Positions 1-7,544 of a DNA stretch of 64,000 bases are shown piece by piece; within the stretch, counting starts at the first letter, position 1; every line of letters starts with the position of its first letter. The translations under genes and the position numbers were made by a program. Origin of the DNA: Azospirillum rugosum (GTDB lineage: Bacteria; Pseudomonadota; Alphaproteobacteria; Azospirillales; Azospirillaceae); NCBI RefSeq assembly GCF_017876155.1, contig NZ_JAGINP010000011.1, positions 124,001 to 188,000 of the forward strand, given 5' to 3'. The notes under the pieces are model-generated. The model saw only the letters and a program-made list of their open reading frames with translations. It was not told the origin of the DNA and ran no database searches.

Positions 1-309
1 CAAAAGGATAGGTCGACTCTTTTAACGTCGATTTGAGACAAATCGCATGTTTTTGCGCAACGCCTCCGCTTTTTCAAAACAGGGTTGCACGGGTGCATCA
101 CCGCCACCACTCAGCACCGTAGGTTGGGTGGAGCGCAGCGCAACCCAACAGCGTCGCCGTGCGCACCGTGTTGGGTTCCGCTGCGCGCCACCCAACCTAC
201 GGCCCTTGCCCCACCCCGCCGCATTAGGCTATAATTCCCACATCAACGGCCCATCTGCGCCTATGGCCCGCGCCAATGAAACATCATCGAAAAAACGTCG
301 CACGATGTT
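1..309. other. Gene-free left edge of the window
   Basis: No convincing gene is visible here. The stretch holds a perfect 7-bp dyad, CGATTTG-AGA-CAAATCG at 29-45, a copy of palindromic repeat family A at 118-202, and a wide inverted repeat at 276-313. The next gene to the right ends at 310 on the minus strand. All other family A copies lie between convergent genes, so a plus-strand gene may end just left of the window; that is inference. Confidence 0.6.
118..202. repeat. Palindromic repeat family A, copy 1
   Basis: An inverted repeat with outer ends GTAGGTTGGGTGG and CCACCCAACCTAC and inner arms ending CAACCCAACA / TGTTGGGTT around a short variable centre. Each half unit is about 32 nt and is itself partly self-complementary (GGAGCGCAGCGC). 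Nearly identical units occur at 14122, 38630, 49723 and 54188. The layout resembles a REP/BIME-type element. No ORF lies inside it. Confidence 0.9.
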
Positions 310-313
310 TCAT
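276..313. repeat. Inverted repeat ATGAAACAT / ATGTTTCAT
   Basis: ATGAAACAT (276-284) and its reverse complement ATGTTTCAT (305-313) are separated by 20 nt; with flanking bases the arms pair over 11 bp (AATGAAACATC / GATGTTTCATT). The right arm covers the stop codon of the leftward GNAT gene. The same pair recurs at 6976-7004 with an 11-nt spacer, and one arm recurs at 20760. It could be a regulator site or an RNA hairpin; it lacks a U tract. Confidence 0.55.
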
Positions 314-792
314 TCGTCGGGATCCAGGCCCTTCGCCATCAGGATCAGGTCGAGGGCCTGCTCGACCGGCTCGCCGTCCGGGGTCGTGAAGCGGACGGTT
401 TCCCGGAACGGGCGTTCGGCCCGCCAGCCGCGCCGCTCGTAGAAGAGGCGGGCCGCGTCGTTGCCGCGCTCGACGCCCAGCTCGGCGCGCCGGTAGCCGC
501 GCTCGCGCAGCAGGCGTTCGGCGGCGGCCATCAGGTGACCGCCGATGCCGGTGCCGTGCAGCGGGTGGAAGCTGCGCACCGCCCACAGGACGGCGGTCCG
601 CTCCGCGCGCTTGGTGGCGAGGTCGACCCAGACCTGCCCGACCGGGAAGCCGCCGGACACCCCCAGCAGCATCAGCCCGTCGCCCCGCTGCTGGGCCGCG
701 AAGGCCTCCTGGATCACGGCGCGGTGCGGGCTGTAGAGGCCCATCCATTCGAGCGCGGGCAGGTCCGCCCCGGTGCAGAGGCGGATGGTCAT
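310..792 (-). CDS. GNAT family N-acetyltransferase
   Basis: A 160-aa single-domain GNAT acetyltransferase that would transfer an acetyl group from acetyl-CoA to an amine; the substrate cannot be told. The central segment HGTGIGGHLMAAAERLLRERG matches the acetyl-CoA pyrophosphate-binding motif A (Q/R-x-x-G-x-G/A), followed by ELGVERGNDAARLFYERRGW, the usual motif B region. The ATG at 792 (MTIRLC) is preferred over an upstream in-frame start at 849, which would overlap the preceding gene. It is the last gene of a leftward run of five, 49 bp after the GT-A-like gene, so it may act in the same glycan-modification pathway. The stop codon lies in an inverted repeat. Confidence 0.82.
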   Translation of the reverse strand: MTIRLCTGADLPALEWMGLYSPHRAVIQEAFAAQQRGDGLMLLGVSGGFPVGQVWVDLATKRAERTAVLWAVRSFHPLHGTGIGGHLMAAAERLLRERGYRRAELGVERGNDAARLFYERRGWRAERPFRETVRFTTPDGEPVEQALDLILMAKGLDPDE

Positions 793-841
793 GGGAACGC
801 TCAAGGTCACCCGGCCAAACACCGGGCCGATTTCCGCGGGC

Positions 842-1660
842 TCATCCATCGGGCAAGGCGGGCTCCATCAGGCCGACGCGGCGGTACAGCTCCGGCCGGT
901 GCCGCGTCCAGTTCTCGATCACGCACTCGGTCGCCGGGCGGTCGTAGTAGGTCCAGGGCAGCGCGCGCGCGTTCAACCCCACGAAATGCGCGCCGACCCG
1001 CCCGAGTTCCGGCGTCTTCGGCCAGAAGGGCGAACAGATCGACACGTCCGCCGTGGACACCACATGGGCCGGTCGGCCGAGGTCGAGCGCCACGACCTGG
1101 AGCCCCTGCTCGTCCAGCTCCGACGCGAGGGGGACGGGATGCCGCTCCAGCACCGCTTGCAGCGCCGCACCCAGGTCGTAGCCCGGCGGCAGGCCGCGGA
1201 TGCCGGCGTTGCGCGGCTCCTCCCGCGTGAAGGTGGTGAAGGCGCCGTGGGCGAGCGTCACGTCGCCGGCGATCAGGCAGCGCGGCTCCGCCTCCTCCAG
1301 CCAGGCGCGCATGGCCGCGGGCAGGTCCCAGAGGATGCAGTCGTTGTCGAGCGACAGCTCGTAGCGGTCGGGGAACAGGCGCAACGGGGCGAACTTCCAG
1401 GCCACCCCCTCCGCCATGGCACCGTCCAGGTGGTGGCTGAGGAAGTCCGGCAGCCCGCCCGCCGCCCGCCACGCCACGGCGTCCGGCACGGGCCCGGTGC
1501 GCTCCCGCGCCACCTCCGGGGTCATGCTGTTGACGACGACCGCGTAGCGCGCCTCCGGCCCGAACAGCCTCCAGGCGCCCCAGATCGACAGGCGCAGCGC
1601 CTCGAACCCGCGCGGGCTGACGTCGCCGATGGTCCAACGGACACCCAGCGGCCGGGTCAT
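842..1660 (-). CDS. Putative GT-A fold glycosyltransferase-like protein
   Basis: A 272-aa protein, not firmly recognised. Features that suggest a nucleotide-sugar transferase fold are WKFAPLRLFPDRYELSLDND (a lysine followed by a DxD-like DND acidic motif after a hydrophobic strand) and a C-terminal HFVGLNARALPW segment like the H-x-x-G...PW ends of GT8-type enzymes. No signal peptide or membrane segment is seen. The ATG at 1660 overlaps the stop of the upstream acyltransferase gene (ATGA), so the two are translationally coupled. An upstream in-frame start would add an Arg-rich tail and is less likely. Its place after a GT4 and a PIG-L deacetylase supports a role in glycan or glycolipid assembly; that is inference. 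Confidence 0.6.
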   Translation of the reverse strand: MTRPLGVRWTIGDVSPRGFEALRLSIWGAWRLFGPEARYAVVVNSMTPEVARERTGPVPDAVAWRAAGGLPDFLSHHLDGAMAEGVAWKFAPLRLFPDRYELSLDNDCILWDLPAAMRAWLEEAEPRCLIAGDVTLAHGAFTTFTREEPRNAGIRGLPPGYDLGAALQAVLERHPVPLASELDEQGLQVVALDLGRPAHVVSTADVSICSPFWPKTPELGRVGAHFVGLNARALPWTYYDRPATECVIENWTRHRPELYRRVGLMEPALPDG

Positions 1661-2721
1661 GCGCCGCCTCCGGCGGTGAAGCGGCGGGTCAGGCTCGGCT
1701 GGTCCACAGCGCCCCATTTGTACTTGTAGGCCTCGCGCCCGCGCAGGAAGTGGAACTCGGCGGCCCCCTCCGCCAGCGCCTCCGCGATGGCGTGCCCCAC
1801 CGCGAGGACGCCGGGACCCTGCGCGGCAAGCTCCGGGTCGAAGCCGCCCAGGTAGTAGTAGGCGCGCCGCCCGTCGCCGAGACCGTAATGCACCGCGGCC
1901 AGACGCCCGCCGATGTGCAGCCGGTGCATGCGCAGCAGGCCGGCCTCGGCCAGCGCGGGCACGGCCGCGCGGTGGAAGGCCTGCACGGCCGGGTCGGCCA
2001 GCACGCCGGGCTCCCCCCGGCCGGCCCAGCGCGCGGCGTGCAGGCGGAACAGGTCCTCCAGCATGCCGCCGGCGGTGTGCGGGGTGGCGTTCTCCACGGC
2101 GACTCCGCCGGCCCGCTCCGCCCGGCGCCCGGTGTGCCGGAGGTTGCGCGCCTGCGCGGCGGGAAGCACCGCGGCCAAGTCGCGCTCCCCCGCTGTGCCC
2201 AGGGGCAGGAACGGGCAGACGTCCGTCGCCCCGCAGGTTTCACGCCAGCCCGGCGGGGGGCCGAAGCGGAGCAGCCGCGACCAGGGCGGCAGCGCGGGGA
2301 ATTCCAGCACGCCGCAGCCGGTCAGGTCCGGGACGGCGCCGAGGACCTCGGCCAGCGGCACCTCCGGTTCCACCAGCGCGTCGAGCAGGTCGGTGATCCC
2401 GGCGCCGAGCGGCATCAGCCGGTCGCCCTCCCGGTAGAGCGGCAGCACGCCGACCAGCCGGACGCGGCGGTACAGGGCCAGCACCCACAGCTCGCCATGG
2501 GCGAAGGCTCGCCACCAGGGGATCAGCCACGCCGGATGCTGGAAGGGCGTGGCGTTCGGAACCCGGCGCCACAGCGCGGCCCAGGGAGCGGCCAGCGCTT
2601 CCAGCGCCGCGTCGCTGCGCGCGGCGACGATCCGGACACCGGACGCACCGCTGGCTTCGCCGCTTGCATCCGACCCGGGAATGGTCGCTGGGGTGTGGCG
2701 GAAGCTCAAACCAGAAGGCAT
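1657..2721 (-). CDS. BioF2/CelD-like GNAT acyltransferase
   Basis: A 354-aa protein of the CelD/BcsL (BioF2-like, Acetyltransf_6) family, whose members carry a double GNAT fold and acylate sugars or lipids. Visible marks are the N-terminal WAALWRRVPNATPFQHPAW segment and the C-terminal block YYYLGGFDPELAAQGPG...EFHFLRGREAYKYKWG, close to the family's F-L-R-G-x-E-x-Y-K-x-x-W signature. The start codon at 2721 overlaps the stop of the GT4 gene (ATGA) and the stop overlaps the next start, so it sits in a tightly coupled operon. In related clusters this family is found with PIG-L deacetylases and glycosyltransferases; a deacetylate-then-reacylate role is inferred. Confidence 0.8.
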   Translation of the reverse strand: MPSGLSFRHTPATIPGSDASGEASGASGVRIVAARSDAALEALAAPWAALWRRVPNATPFQHPAWLIPWWRAFAHGELWVLALYRRVRLVGVLPLYREGDRLMPLGAGITDLLDALVEPEVPLAEVLGAVPDLTGCGVLEFPALPPWSRLLRFGPPPGWRETCGATDVCPFLPLGTAGERDLAAVLPAAQARNLRHTGRRAERAGGVAVENATPHTAGGMLEDLFRLHAARWAGRGEPGVLADPAVQAFHRAAVPALAEAGLLRMHRLHIGGRLAAVHYGLGDGRRAYYYLGGFDPELAAQGPGVLAVGHAIAEALAEGAAEFHFLRGREAYKYKWGAVDQPSLTRRFTAGGGA

Positions 2722-3776
2722 CAGGCCGCTCCCGCGTTCGCCGTCCGGCGGGACAGCCGGGCGTAAAGGTCGAAATAGTCGTTGCTCATCCGCTCCGCCG
2801 AGAAGCGCGCCCGCGCGGCGGCGCGGCAGGCCTCCGGATCGAGGCGGCCGGCCGCGGCGATCGCGTCGGCCATGGCGGCCGCGTCCTCGACGATGAAGCC
2901 GGTGACGCCGGGCTCGACGATCTCCGGCAGGGCGCCGTTGCCGAAGGCGACCACCGGCGTTCCACTCGCCATCGCCTCCATGGCGACCAGCGAGCTGGTT
3001 TCCGGCGCCTCGCTCGGCACCAGCAGGCAGCGCGCCGCCGCGAGCAGGCGCCGCTTGCGCGCGCCGCCAACCGGGCCGAGGAAGCGGCTGCCGCCGGTCA
3101 GGCGCGGCTTCACCTCCTCCGCGAAGTAGCGCTCGTGCGCCTCGTAGGGGAACACCTGCCCGCCGACCAGAAGCGGCAGGCCGGCGCGGGCCGTCGTGTC
3201 CAGGGCGGTGTGAATGCCCTTCTCCGGGCAAATCCGGCTGAGCGCCAGGGCGAAGCGGCGCTTGGTCAGGCGCGTGGCGAAACGGTCCAGCGGGATGCCG
3301 TTGGGAATCGGCGGCAGAAGCCGCGCGCTCCGCGGGCAAGCCCGGTGCTGCGAGGCGGAGACGCAGACCAGATGCGTGTCGGGACGGTTGGGGGCGAAGA
3401 CGTCGGGCGGGTACCAGCCCGGCGGCAGGTGCAGGGTCGCCAGCGCCGGCACGCCGGGCGGCGGCAGGCAGTCGGCGAAGTCGATGCCGTGCAAGTGCAC
3501 GAGGTCGACGGGGTATCGCGCCAGCACCGCGCGGACGATCCGGCGCACCTGGGCATGGACGCCGGCCCGGATCGAGTCGTCGATGCGCCCGCCGACCGCA
3601 TGGACCGGCAACAACGTGCCCGCCACCGTGGAGCCCTCGCAAGCCACGACCAGCGAGCGGTGGCCGGCGGCGGCCAGCGCGCGGTCCAACGTGGACAGCA
3701 CCTGCTCCGCCCCGCCCACCGCGTCGGGGCCGACGGGCGCGAAGGGATAGGCGACGCTCAGGACGGTCAACGGCAT
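2721..3776 (-). CDS. Glycosyltransferase family 4 (GT-B fold)
   Basis: A 351-aa GT4 retaining glycosyltransferase. The N-terminal domain has the glycine-rich GGAEQ loop (residues 21-25); the nucleotide-sugar domain has PNGIPLDRF (about 158-166), SRICPEKG (180-187) and the E-x7-E motif ETSSLVAMEAMASGTPVV (from residue 259). Donor and acceptor cannot be told. There is no signal peptide, so it acts in the cytosol. The start lies 10 bp inside the end of the upstream PIG-L gene and the stop overlaps the next ATG. The neighbours suggest that it builds a small glycoconjugate whose N-acetyl group is removed by the PIG-L enzyme and replaced by the downstream acyltransferase. Confidence 0.88.
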   Translation of the reverse strand: MPLTVLSVAYPFAPVGPDAVGGAEQVLSTLDRALAAAGHRSLVVACEGSTVAGTLLPVHAVGGRIDDSIRAGVHAQVRRIVRAVLARYPVDLVHLHGIDFADCLPPPGVPALATLHLPPGWYPPDVFAPNRPDTHLVCVSASQHRACPRSARLLPPIPNGIPLDRFATRLTKRRFALALSRICPEKGIHTALDTTARAGLPLLVGGQVFPYEAHERYFAEEVKPRLTGGSRFLGPVGGARKRRLLAAARCLLVPSEAPETSSLVAMEAMASGTPVVAFGNGALPEIVEPGVTGFIVEDAAAMADAIAAAGRLDPEACRAAARARFSAERMSNDYFDLYARLSRRTANAGAA

Positions 3777-4627
3777 CCGCCGCCCTCCCCGCCGGAGGCG
3801 GCCAAGCCGAGCGTCCGCAGGGCGTCGGCCGCCAGGGCGCGCCAGTGCTCCCCGCTGATGCCCCAGGAGAAGCGGTCGTAGTTCAGCGGTCCCTCGTGCG
3901 GCGGCCGCGTGAAGTCGTAGGCCGGCGCGGGGCGGAACCGCTCCACGTCGTCGCGGAAGGGGGCGAGCGTGCGGGCCTGACTGGCGTGCGCGTCGAGCAT
4001 CCGGCGCTTCAGCGCGCGGTCTTCCGGGCCGAGCCGCACCGTGCAGACGGGCATGCCGGGCCGTGGAAGGAAGTCCTGGAAGACGATGCCTCCCCCACCG
4101 CCGTGATAGCCCGCCATCTCCACGATTCGGGGCGCGTCGCCGTCGAGCAGGGCGCAGGCGGCGTGCACGGCGAAGGCGGTGGCATCGTGGTCGGGGTGGC
4201 CGCCTTCATAGGCGTGGGTCAGCACCACGTCGGGCCGCTCGTCCTCGATCCGGTGCATCACCAGCCGGGTCAGCGCCGCCAAATGGTAGGAGGCGCCCTG
4301 GTCGGCGAAGCCCAGCCCGTCGAGCCGGTCCGGCGCGATGCCGGCCAGGTCCAGGGCCCGCTCCAGCTCCGCGCGGCGCAGCGCCGCGTAGGCCGCGGCC
4401 GTGGCGCAGCCGGCGGCCTCCGCATCGGGGCCCGTGCGGGGGGCGCCATCGGTCGTGTGCAGGATGCGGAGGCGATTGATGCGGCCGAGCTGGGCGCCGG
4501 CTCCTATGGTTTCGTCGTCGGGATGGGCCACGACCACCAGCGCCCGCTGGCTGTGGTCGAAGGGCAGTTGCTGGCGTGACGCGGGCGGCGCCCCATCGAT
4601 GCAGGCGTCGATGCAGGGGAATGGCAT
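3767..4627 (-). CDS. PIG-L/LmbE family deacetylase
   Basis: A 286-aa zinc-dependent N-deacetylase of the PIG-L family, which removes acetyl groups from N-acetylglucosamine-type sugars (GlcNAc-PI, mycothiol and bacillithiol precursors, surface glycans). The AHPDDE metal-binding motif is at residues 34-39 and the second histidine motif GGHPDHD at 142-148, both intact. The ATG at 4627 (MPFPCID) was chosen; a TTG 36 nt upstream is possible. It is the first gene of the leftward glycan-type cluster and overlaps the GT4 start by 10 bp. The promoter should lie in the 86-bp gap after the HExxH gene, but no strong motif stands out there. The substrate is unknown. Confidence 0.88.
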   Translation of the reverse strand: MPFPCIDACIDGAPPASRQQLPFDHSQRALVVVAHPDDETIGAGAQLGRINRLRILHTTDGAPRTGPDAEAAGCATAAAYAALRRAELERALDLAGIAPDRLDGLGFADQGASYHLAALTRLVMHRIEDERPDVVLTHAYEGGHPDHDATAFAVHAACALLDGDAPRIVEMAGYHGGGGGIVFQDFLPRPGMPVCTVRLGPEDRALKRRMLDAHASQARTLAPFRDDVERFRPAPAYDFTRPPHEGPLNYDRFSWGISGEHWRALAADALRTLGLAASGGEGGGCR

Positions 4628-4713
4628 TTCGGCTGTTCGCAGTTTCGGATGTGCGAATGCCAAACAGGGGCACCGGGGCCGGGTTCCGGAACTCTGGAGC
4701 GCTACACGAACGG

Positions 4714-5454
4714 TCAGACGCGACGCTTGCCCTTGGGGATATACCGATTGATCTCGCCGTTGCAGGATCGGCTGACCCGCTCGTATTCGGCCAGCGTGTC
4801 CACCTGGGCCTGGCGCCGCTCCCGCTCCTGGCCGAACTCCTGCAGCATGTGGCGGAGCAGGCTGTTGACCGGCTGGAGCAGAGCCCGCATCGCCTGGTCC
4901 TTGGACCGGGCGCGGACCGGCTTCATCCGGGCCGCCGCGGCTTCCAGCCGGCGGTTCAGCGTCGGCGCGTATTCGCGCAGCAGCTGCTCATCCACGGAGA
5001 TGTGCTTCATCTCGTGGCTCAGCACCTCGCCGAAGATGCAGCTGTTCTGCGGCAGCTCGCGGGCCACGTAGATGGTCCGCTCCTCATAGCCGAACCCGGC
5101 GGTCAGGAGCTTCGGCGTGACGCAGAAGGTCCCGTCGCCCATGGGCTGGATCAGCGCCTCCAGGTTCGACCGCTCGCCGTGCTTGACCAACGCCAGGCCG
5201 AGGATGTGCCCGTTCGACGCCCCCGCCGGCCCCGGCGCCCGGCCGGGCATGCGGGCCAGCTGGTCGATGGAGCGGCCATAGTCCCGGCGCAGGGGCGACG
5301 TCAGGACGTCGACCTTGAGCTGCGGCGGACCGTACTGCGGGCACGCGCCCCCCTGCTGCGCCGCCGCCGGGGCGGCCGACAGGAGGCCTGCCCCGCCGAG
5401 GAGGACGAGGAAGGCCGGCAGCAGCAGCCGACGACGGAGGATGCCCGGGATCAT
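4714..5454 (-). CDS. Secreted HExxH-motif protein, putative metallopeptidase
   Basis: A 246-aa protein that starts with a clear signal peptide (RRRLLLPAFLVLLGGAG, then AAPAAAQQ as likely cleavage site), so it is probably periplasmic or secreted. Near the middle it carries HEMKH, an exact HExxH zinc-protease motif, followed by ISVDEQLLREYAP, where a downstream acid could be the third ligand. The C-terminal third is helical and charged. It has four cysteines, including CPQY near the mature N terminus. The family is not recognised; it could equally be a catalytically dead scaffold. The start could also be a GTG 30 nt upstream. It lies downstream of serA on the same strand with a 77-bp gap. Confidence 0.65.
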   Translation of the reverse strand: MIPGILRRRLLLPAFLVLLGGAGLLSAAPAAAQQGGACPQYGPPQLKVDVLTSPLRRDYGRSIDQLARMPGRAPGPAGASNGHILGLALVKHGERSNLEALIQPMGDGTFCVTPKLLTAGFGYEERTIYVARELPQNSCIFGEVLSHEMKHISVDEQLLREYAPTLNRRLEAAAARMKPVRARSKDQAMRALLQPVNSLLRHMLQEFGQERERRQAQVDTLAEYERVSRSCNGEINRYIPKGKRRV

Positions 5455-5531
5455 TCCCGGAATGTCGGATCCGCCCCTGCGCACCGCAAGCCCCGCGGCA
5501 AGGGGTACCGCGAGCCCGTGCAGCCTCAGGC

Positions 5532-6794
5532 TCAGCAGCCGCCCGGCTTGCCCGGATAGAGGAAGCGCGCCTTCAGCGTGCCCTCGATCGCGCGCAACTC
5601 GCTCGCCACCTCGTTCTCGTCCACGTCGCCGTCCACGTCCACGACCACGTAGCCCAGCTCCGGGTCGGTCTGCAGGTACTGGGCGGCGATGTTCAGGTTG
5701 CGGCCGGAGAAGACCTCGTTGATCTTGCGCAGCACGCCCGGACGGTTCTCGTGCACGTGCAGGAAGCGGGTGCAGCCGGCGTGGACAGGCAGAGCCACCT
5801 GCGGGAAGTTCACCGCCCCCATGGTCGAGCCGTTGTCGGAATACTCGATCAGCTTCTGCGCCACCTCGGTGCCGATGTTGGCCTGCGCCTCCATGGTCGA
5901 GCCGCCGATGTGCGGGGTCAGGATCACGTTGTCCAGGCCGCGCAGCGCGCTCTCGAACACCTCGGCGTCGCTGCCCGGCTCCTTCGGGAACACGTCGATG
6001 GCGGCGCCGATCAGGTGACGCTCCTTCAGCGCGCCGGCCAGCGCCTCGATGTCGACCACTTGGCCGCGGGCGGCGTTGATCAGGTGGCTGCCCTTCTTCA
6101 TGGCGCGCAGCTGCGCCGGGCCGATCATGTTGCGGGTCTGCGGGGTGTCGGGGACGTGCAGGGTCACCACGTCGGACACGGCCAGCAGCTCCTCCAGCGA
6201 GTGGCAGGGCTGCGCGTTGCCGAGCGCCAGCTTGTTCACCACGTCGAAGTAGCGGACCTTCATGCCCATCGACTCGGCCATGATCGACACCTGCGTGCCG
6301 ATGTGGCCGTAGCCGACGATGCCCAGCGTCTTGCCGCGGATCTCGTAGGAGTCCTTGGCCGACTTCATCCAGCCGCCGGCGTGGACGAGGTTCGACTTCG
6401 GGAAGATGCCGCGCATCAGCATGATGATCTCGCCGATCACCAGCTCCGCCACCGAACGGGTGTTGGAGTACGGCGCGTTGAAGACGGGAATGCCGAGTCG
6501 GCGGGCGGCCTTCAGGTCCACCTGGTTGGTGCCGATGCAGAAGCAGCCGACGCAGATCAGCTTCGACGCGGCCTCCAGCACCTTGGCGGTCAGGTGGGTG
6601 CGCGACCGGATGCCCAGGATGTGCACGGACCCGATGCGCTCCAGCAGCTCCGCCTCGTCCAGGGCGCGCGGCAGGCGCTCGACGGACACATAGCCGCCGT
6701 GCTCAAGCTCGCTGATGGCGTTGTCGTGGACGCCTTCCAGCAGCAGGATGTTGATCTTGTCCTTGGAGAGCGAAAGCTTGGTCACGGCAGGCAT
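5532..6794 (-). CDS. serA: D-3-phosphoglycerate dehydrogenase
   Basis: A 420-aa enzyme that oxidises 3-phosphoglycerate to 3-phosphohydroxypyruvate, the first step of serine synthesis. It is the short E. coli-type form: substrate-binding and NAD-binding domains followed by one C-terminal ACT domain. The NAD loop GYGHIGTQ and the catalytic elements NAARGQ, the D-V-F-P-x-E-P segment and the HIGGST loop are present; the ACT segment is HENRPGVLRKINEVFSGRNLN. The ACT domain normally gives serine feedback inhibition. The ATG at 6794 (MPAVTKLS) was chosen; the upstream extension runs into the promoter. The gene is alone, without serC. A 5' hairpin and a promoter candidate lie just upstream. Confidence 0.95.
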   Translation of the reverse strand: MPAVTKLSLSKDKINILLLEGVHDNAISELEHGGYVSVERLPRALDEAELLERIGSVHILGIRSRTHLTAKVLEAASKLICVGCFCIGTNQVDLKAARRLGIPVFNAPYSNTRSVAELVIGEIIMLMRGIFPKSNLVHAGGWMKSAKDSYEIRGKTLGIVGYGHIGTQVSIMAESMGMKVRYFDVVNKLALGNAQPCHSLEELLAVSDVVTLHVPDTPQTRNMIGPAQLRAMKKGSHLINAARGQVVDIEALAGALKERHLIGAAIDVFPKEPGSDAEVFESALRGLDNVILTPHIGGSTMEAQANIGTEVAQKLIEYSDNGSTMGAVNFPQVALPVHAGCTRFLHVHENRPGVLRKINEVFSGRNLNIAAQYLQTDPELGYVVVDVDGDVDENEVASELRAIEGTLKARFLYPGKPGGC

Positions 6795-6809
6795 CCGTCC
6801 ATCTGGAGG

Positions 6810-6873
6810 CCCGCCCCGGCGGGCCGTCATAAGAGCGAGGGCGCAAATTAATACCAAGAGCCGACCTTGTCAC
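6810..6873 (-). promoter_or_regulatory. serA promoter candidate and 5' UTR hairpin
   Basis: On the minus strand GTGACA (6868-6873) and TAATTT (6845-6850) are 17 bp apart, a reasonable sigma70-type promoter about 50 bp before the serA ATG. The predicted leader then holds a GC-rich hairpin, GGCCCGCC-GG-GGCGGGCC, at 6810-6827 with no U tract. The hairpin could affect translation or stability. This is a motif reading only. Confidence 0.4.
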
Positions 6874-7202
6874 GCAGGCGATGTTGCGCCGCGGGGCCTC
6901 CTTTCGCATGGCGGAACGGCGCGACGCGCGGGGCGCGTTCGCGGCGTGCGGAGGAATGAAACGCTGTGAAACGCTATGAAACATGAGTGATGACGATGTT
7001 TCATGGCTGTTCCCTCCCGGCGATCCAAGGACATTAATCCTACAGGATTCGGAGCCATGAGGCAACCGGGCGGGGTTGGGCGAGCGCTGCCGCGAAGCGA
7101 TTGCCCTGGGGTGCGCCCGCATGTGGCTTGGCGCGGAACGCGGGGCGCGGTATCTCTCGACGCAGCGAGAATGAGGCCCGCGACCCGAAGAAAGGCCCCG
7201 GC
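6874..7202. other. serA-arsC divergent intergenic region
   Basis: A 329-bp gap between divergent genes with no convincing ORF. It contains three TGAAAC hexamers at 6957, 6967 and 6977, exactly 10 bp apart, and an inverted copy GTTTCA at 6998-7003. The rest is ordinary GC-rich sequence leading to arsC with a modest purine-rich RBS (AAGAAAGG) before the ATG at 7203. Confidence 0.6.
6957..7004. promoter_or_regulatory. Phased TGAAAC repeats, operator-like
   Basis: TGAAAC at 6957-6962, 6967-6972 and 6977-6982 repeat with a 10-bp period, one DNA helical turn, so all three face the same side. The last belongs to ATGAAACAT (6976-6984), which pairs with ATGTTTCAT (6996-7004). The array sits about 85-135 bp upstream of the serA promoter candidate and about 200 bp upstream of arsC. 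The cognate regulator is unknown. Confidence 0.5.
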
Positions 7203-7544
7203 ATGACCGACGTCACCATCTACCACAACCCGCGCTGCACCAAGTCGCGCCAGACGCTGGAGCTTCTGCGCTCCAAGGGCATCGAGCCCACGGTCGTGGA
7301 GTATCTGAAGACCCCGCCGTCGGCCGCGGAGCTGACGGCCATCCTGGGCAAGCTGGGCAAGGGCCCGCGCGACATCCTGCGCGCCAAGGAAGCGGCCGAG
7401 GCCGGCATCGCCAAGGACCTGGACGGCGAAGCACTGGTCGCCGCCATGGTCGCCAACCCCAGCGCCATCGAGCGCCCCATCGTCGTCAAGGGCGATCAGG
7501 CCCGCGTCGGCCGCCCGCCGGAAAGCGTTCTGGAGATCCTGTAA
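7203..7544 (+). CDS. ArsC family reductase (glutaredoxin-dependent arsenate reductase-like)
   Basis: A 113-aa thioredoxin-fold protein of the ArsC/YffB/Spx superfamily. The N terminus has the active-site segment HNPRCTKSRQTLELL with a single catalytic cysteine, and the conserved R-P-I/V segment ERPIVVKGDQARVGRPPE near the C terminus, both typical of glutaredoxin-coupled arsenate reductases (arsenate to arsenite). No arsB, arsR or acr3 is nearby, so a true arsenic role is not certain; many such solitary genes are housekeeping reductases. It ends in TAA directly abutting the GTG of prmB, so the two are almost certainly cotranscribed. An upstream in-frame ATG would add an unrelated tail. Confidence 0.85.
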   Translation: MTDVTIYHNPRCTKSRQTLELLRSKGIEPTVVEYLKTPPSAAELTAILGKLGKGPRDILRAKEAAEAGIAKDLDGEALVAAMVANPSAIERPIVVKGDQARVGRPPESVLEIL

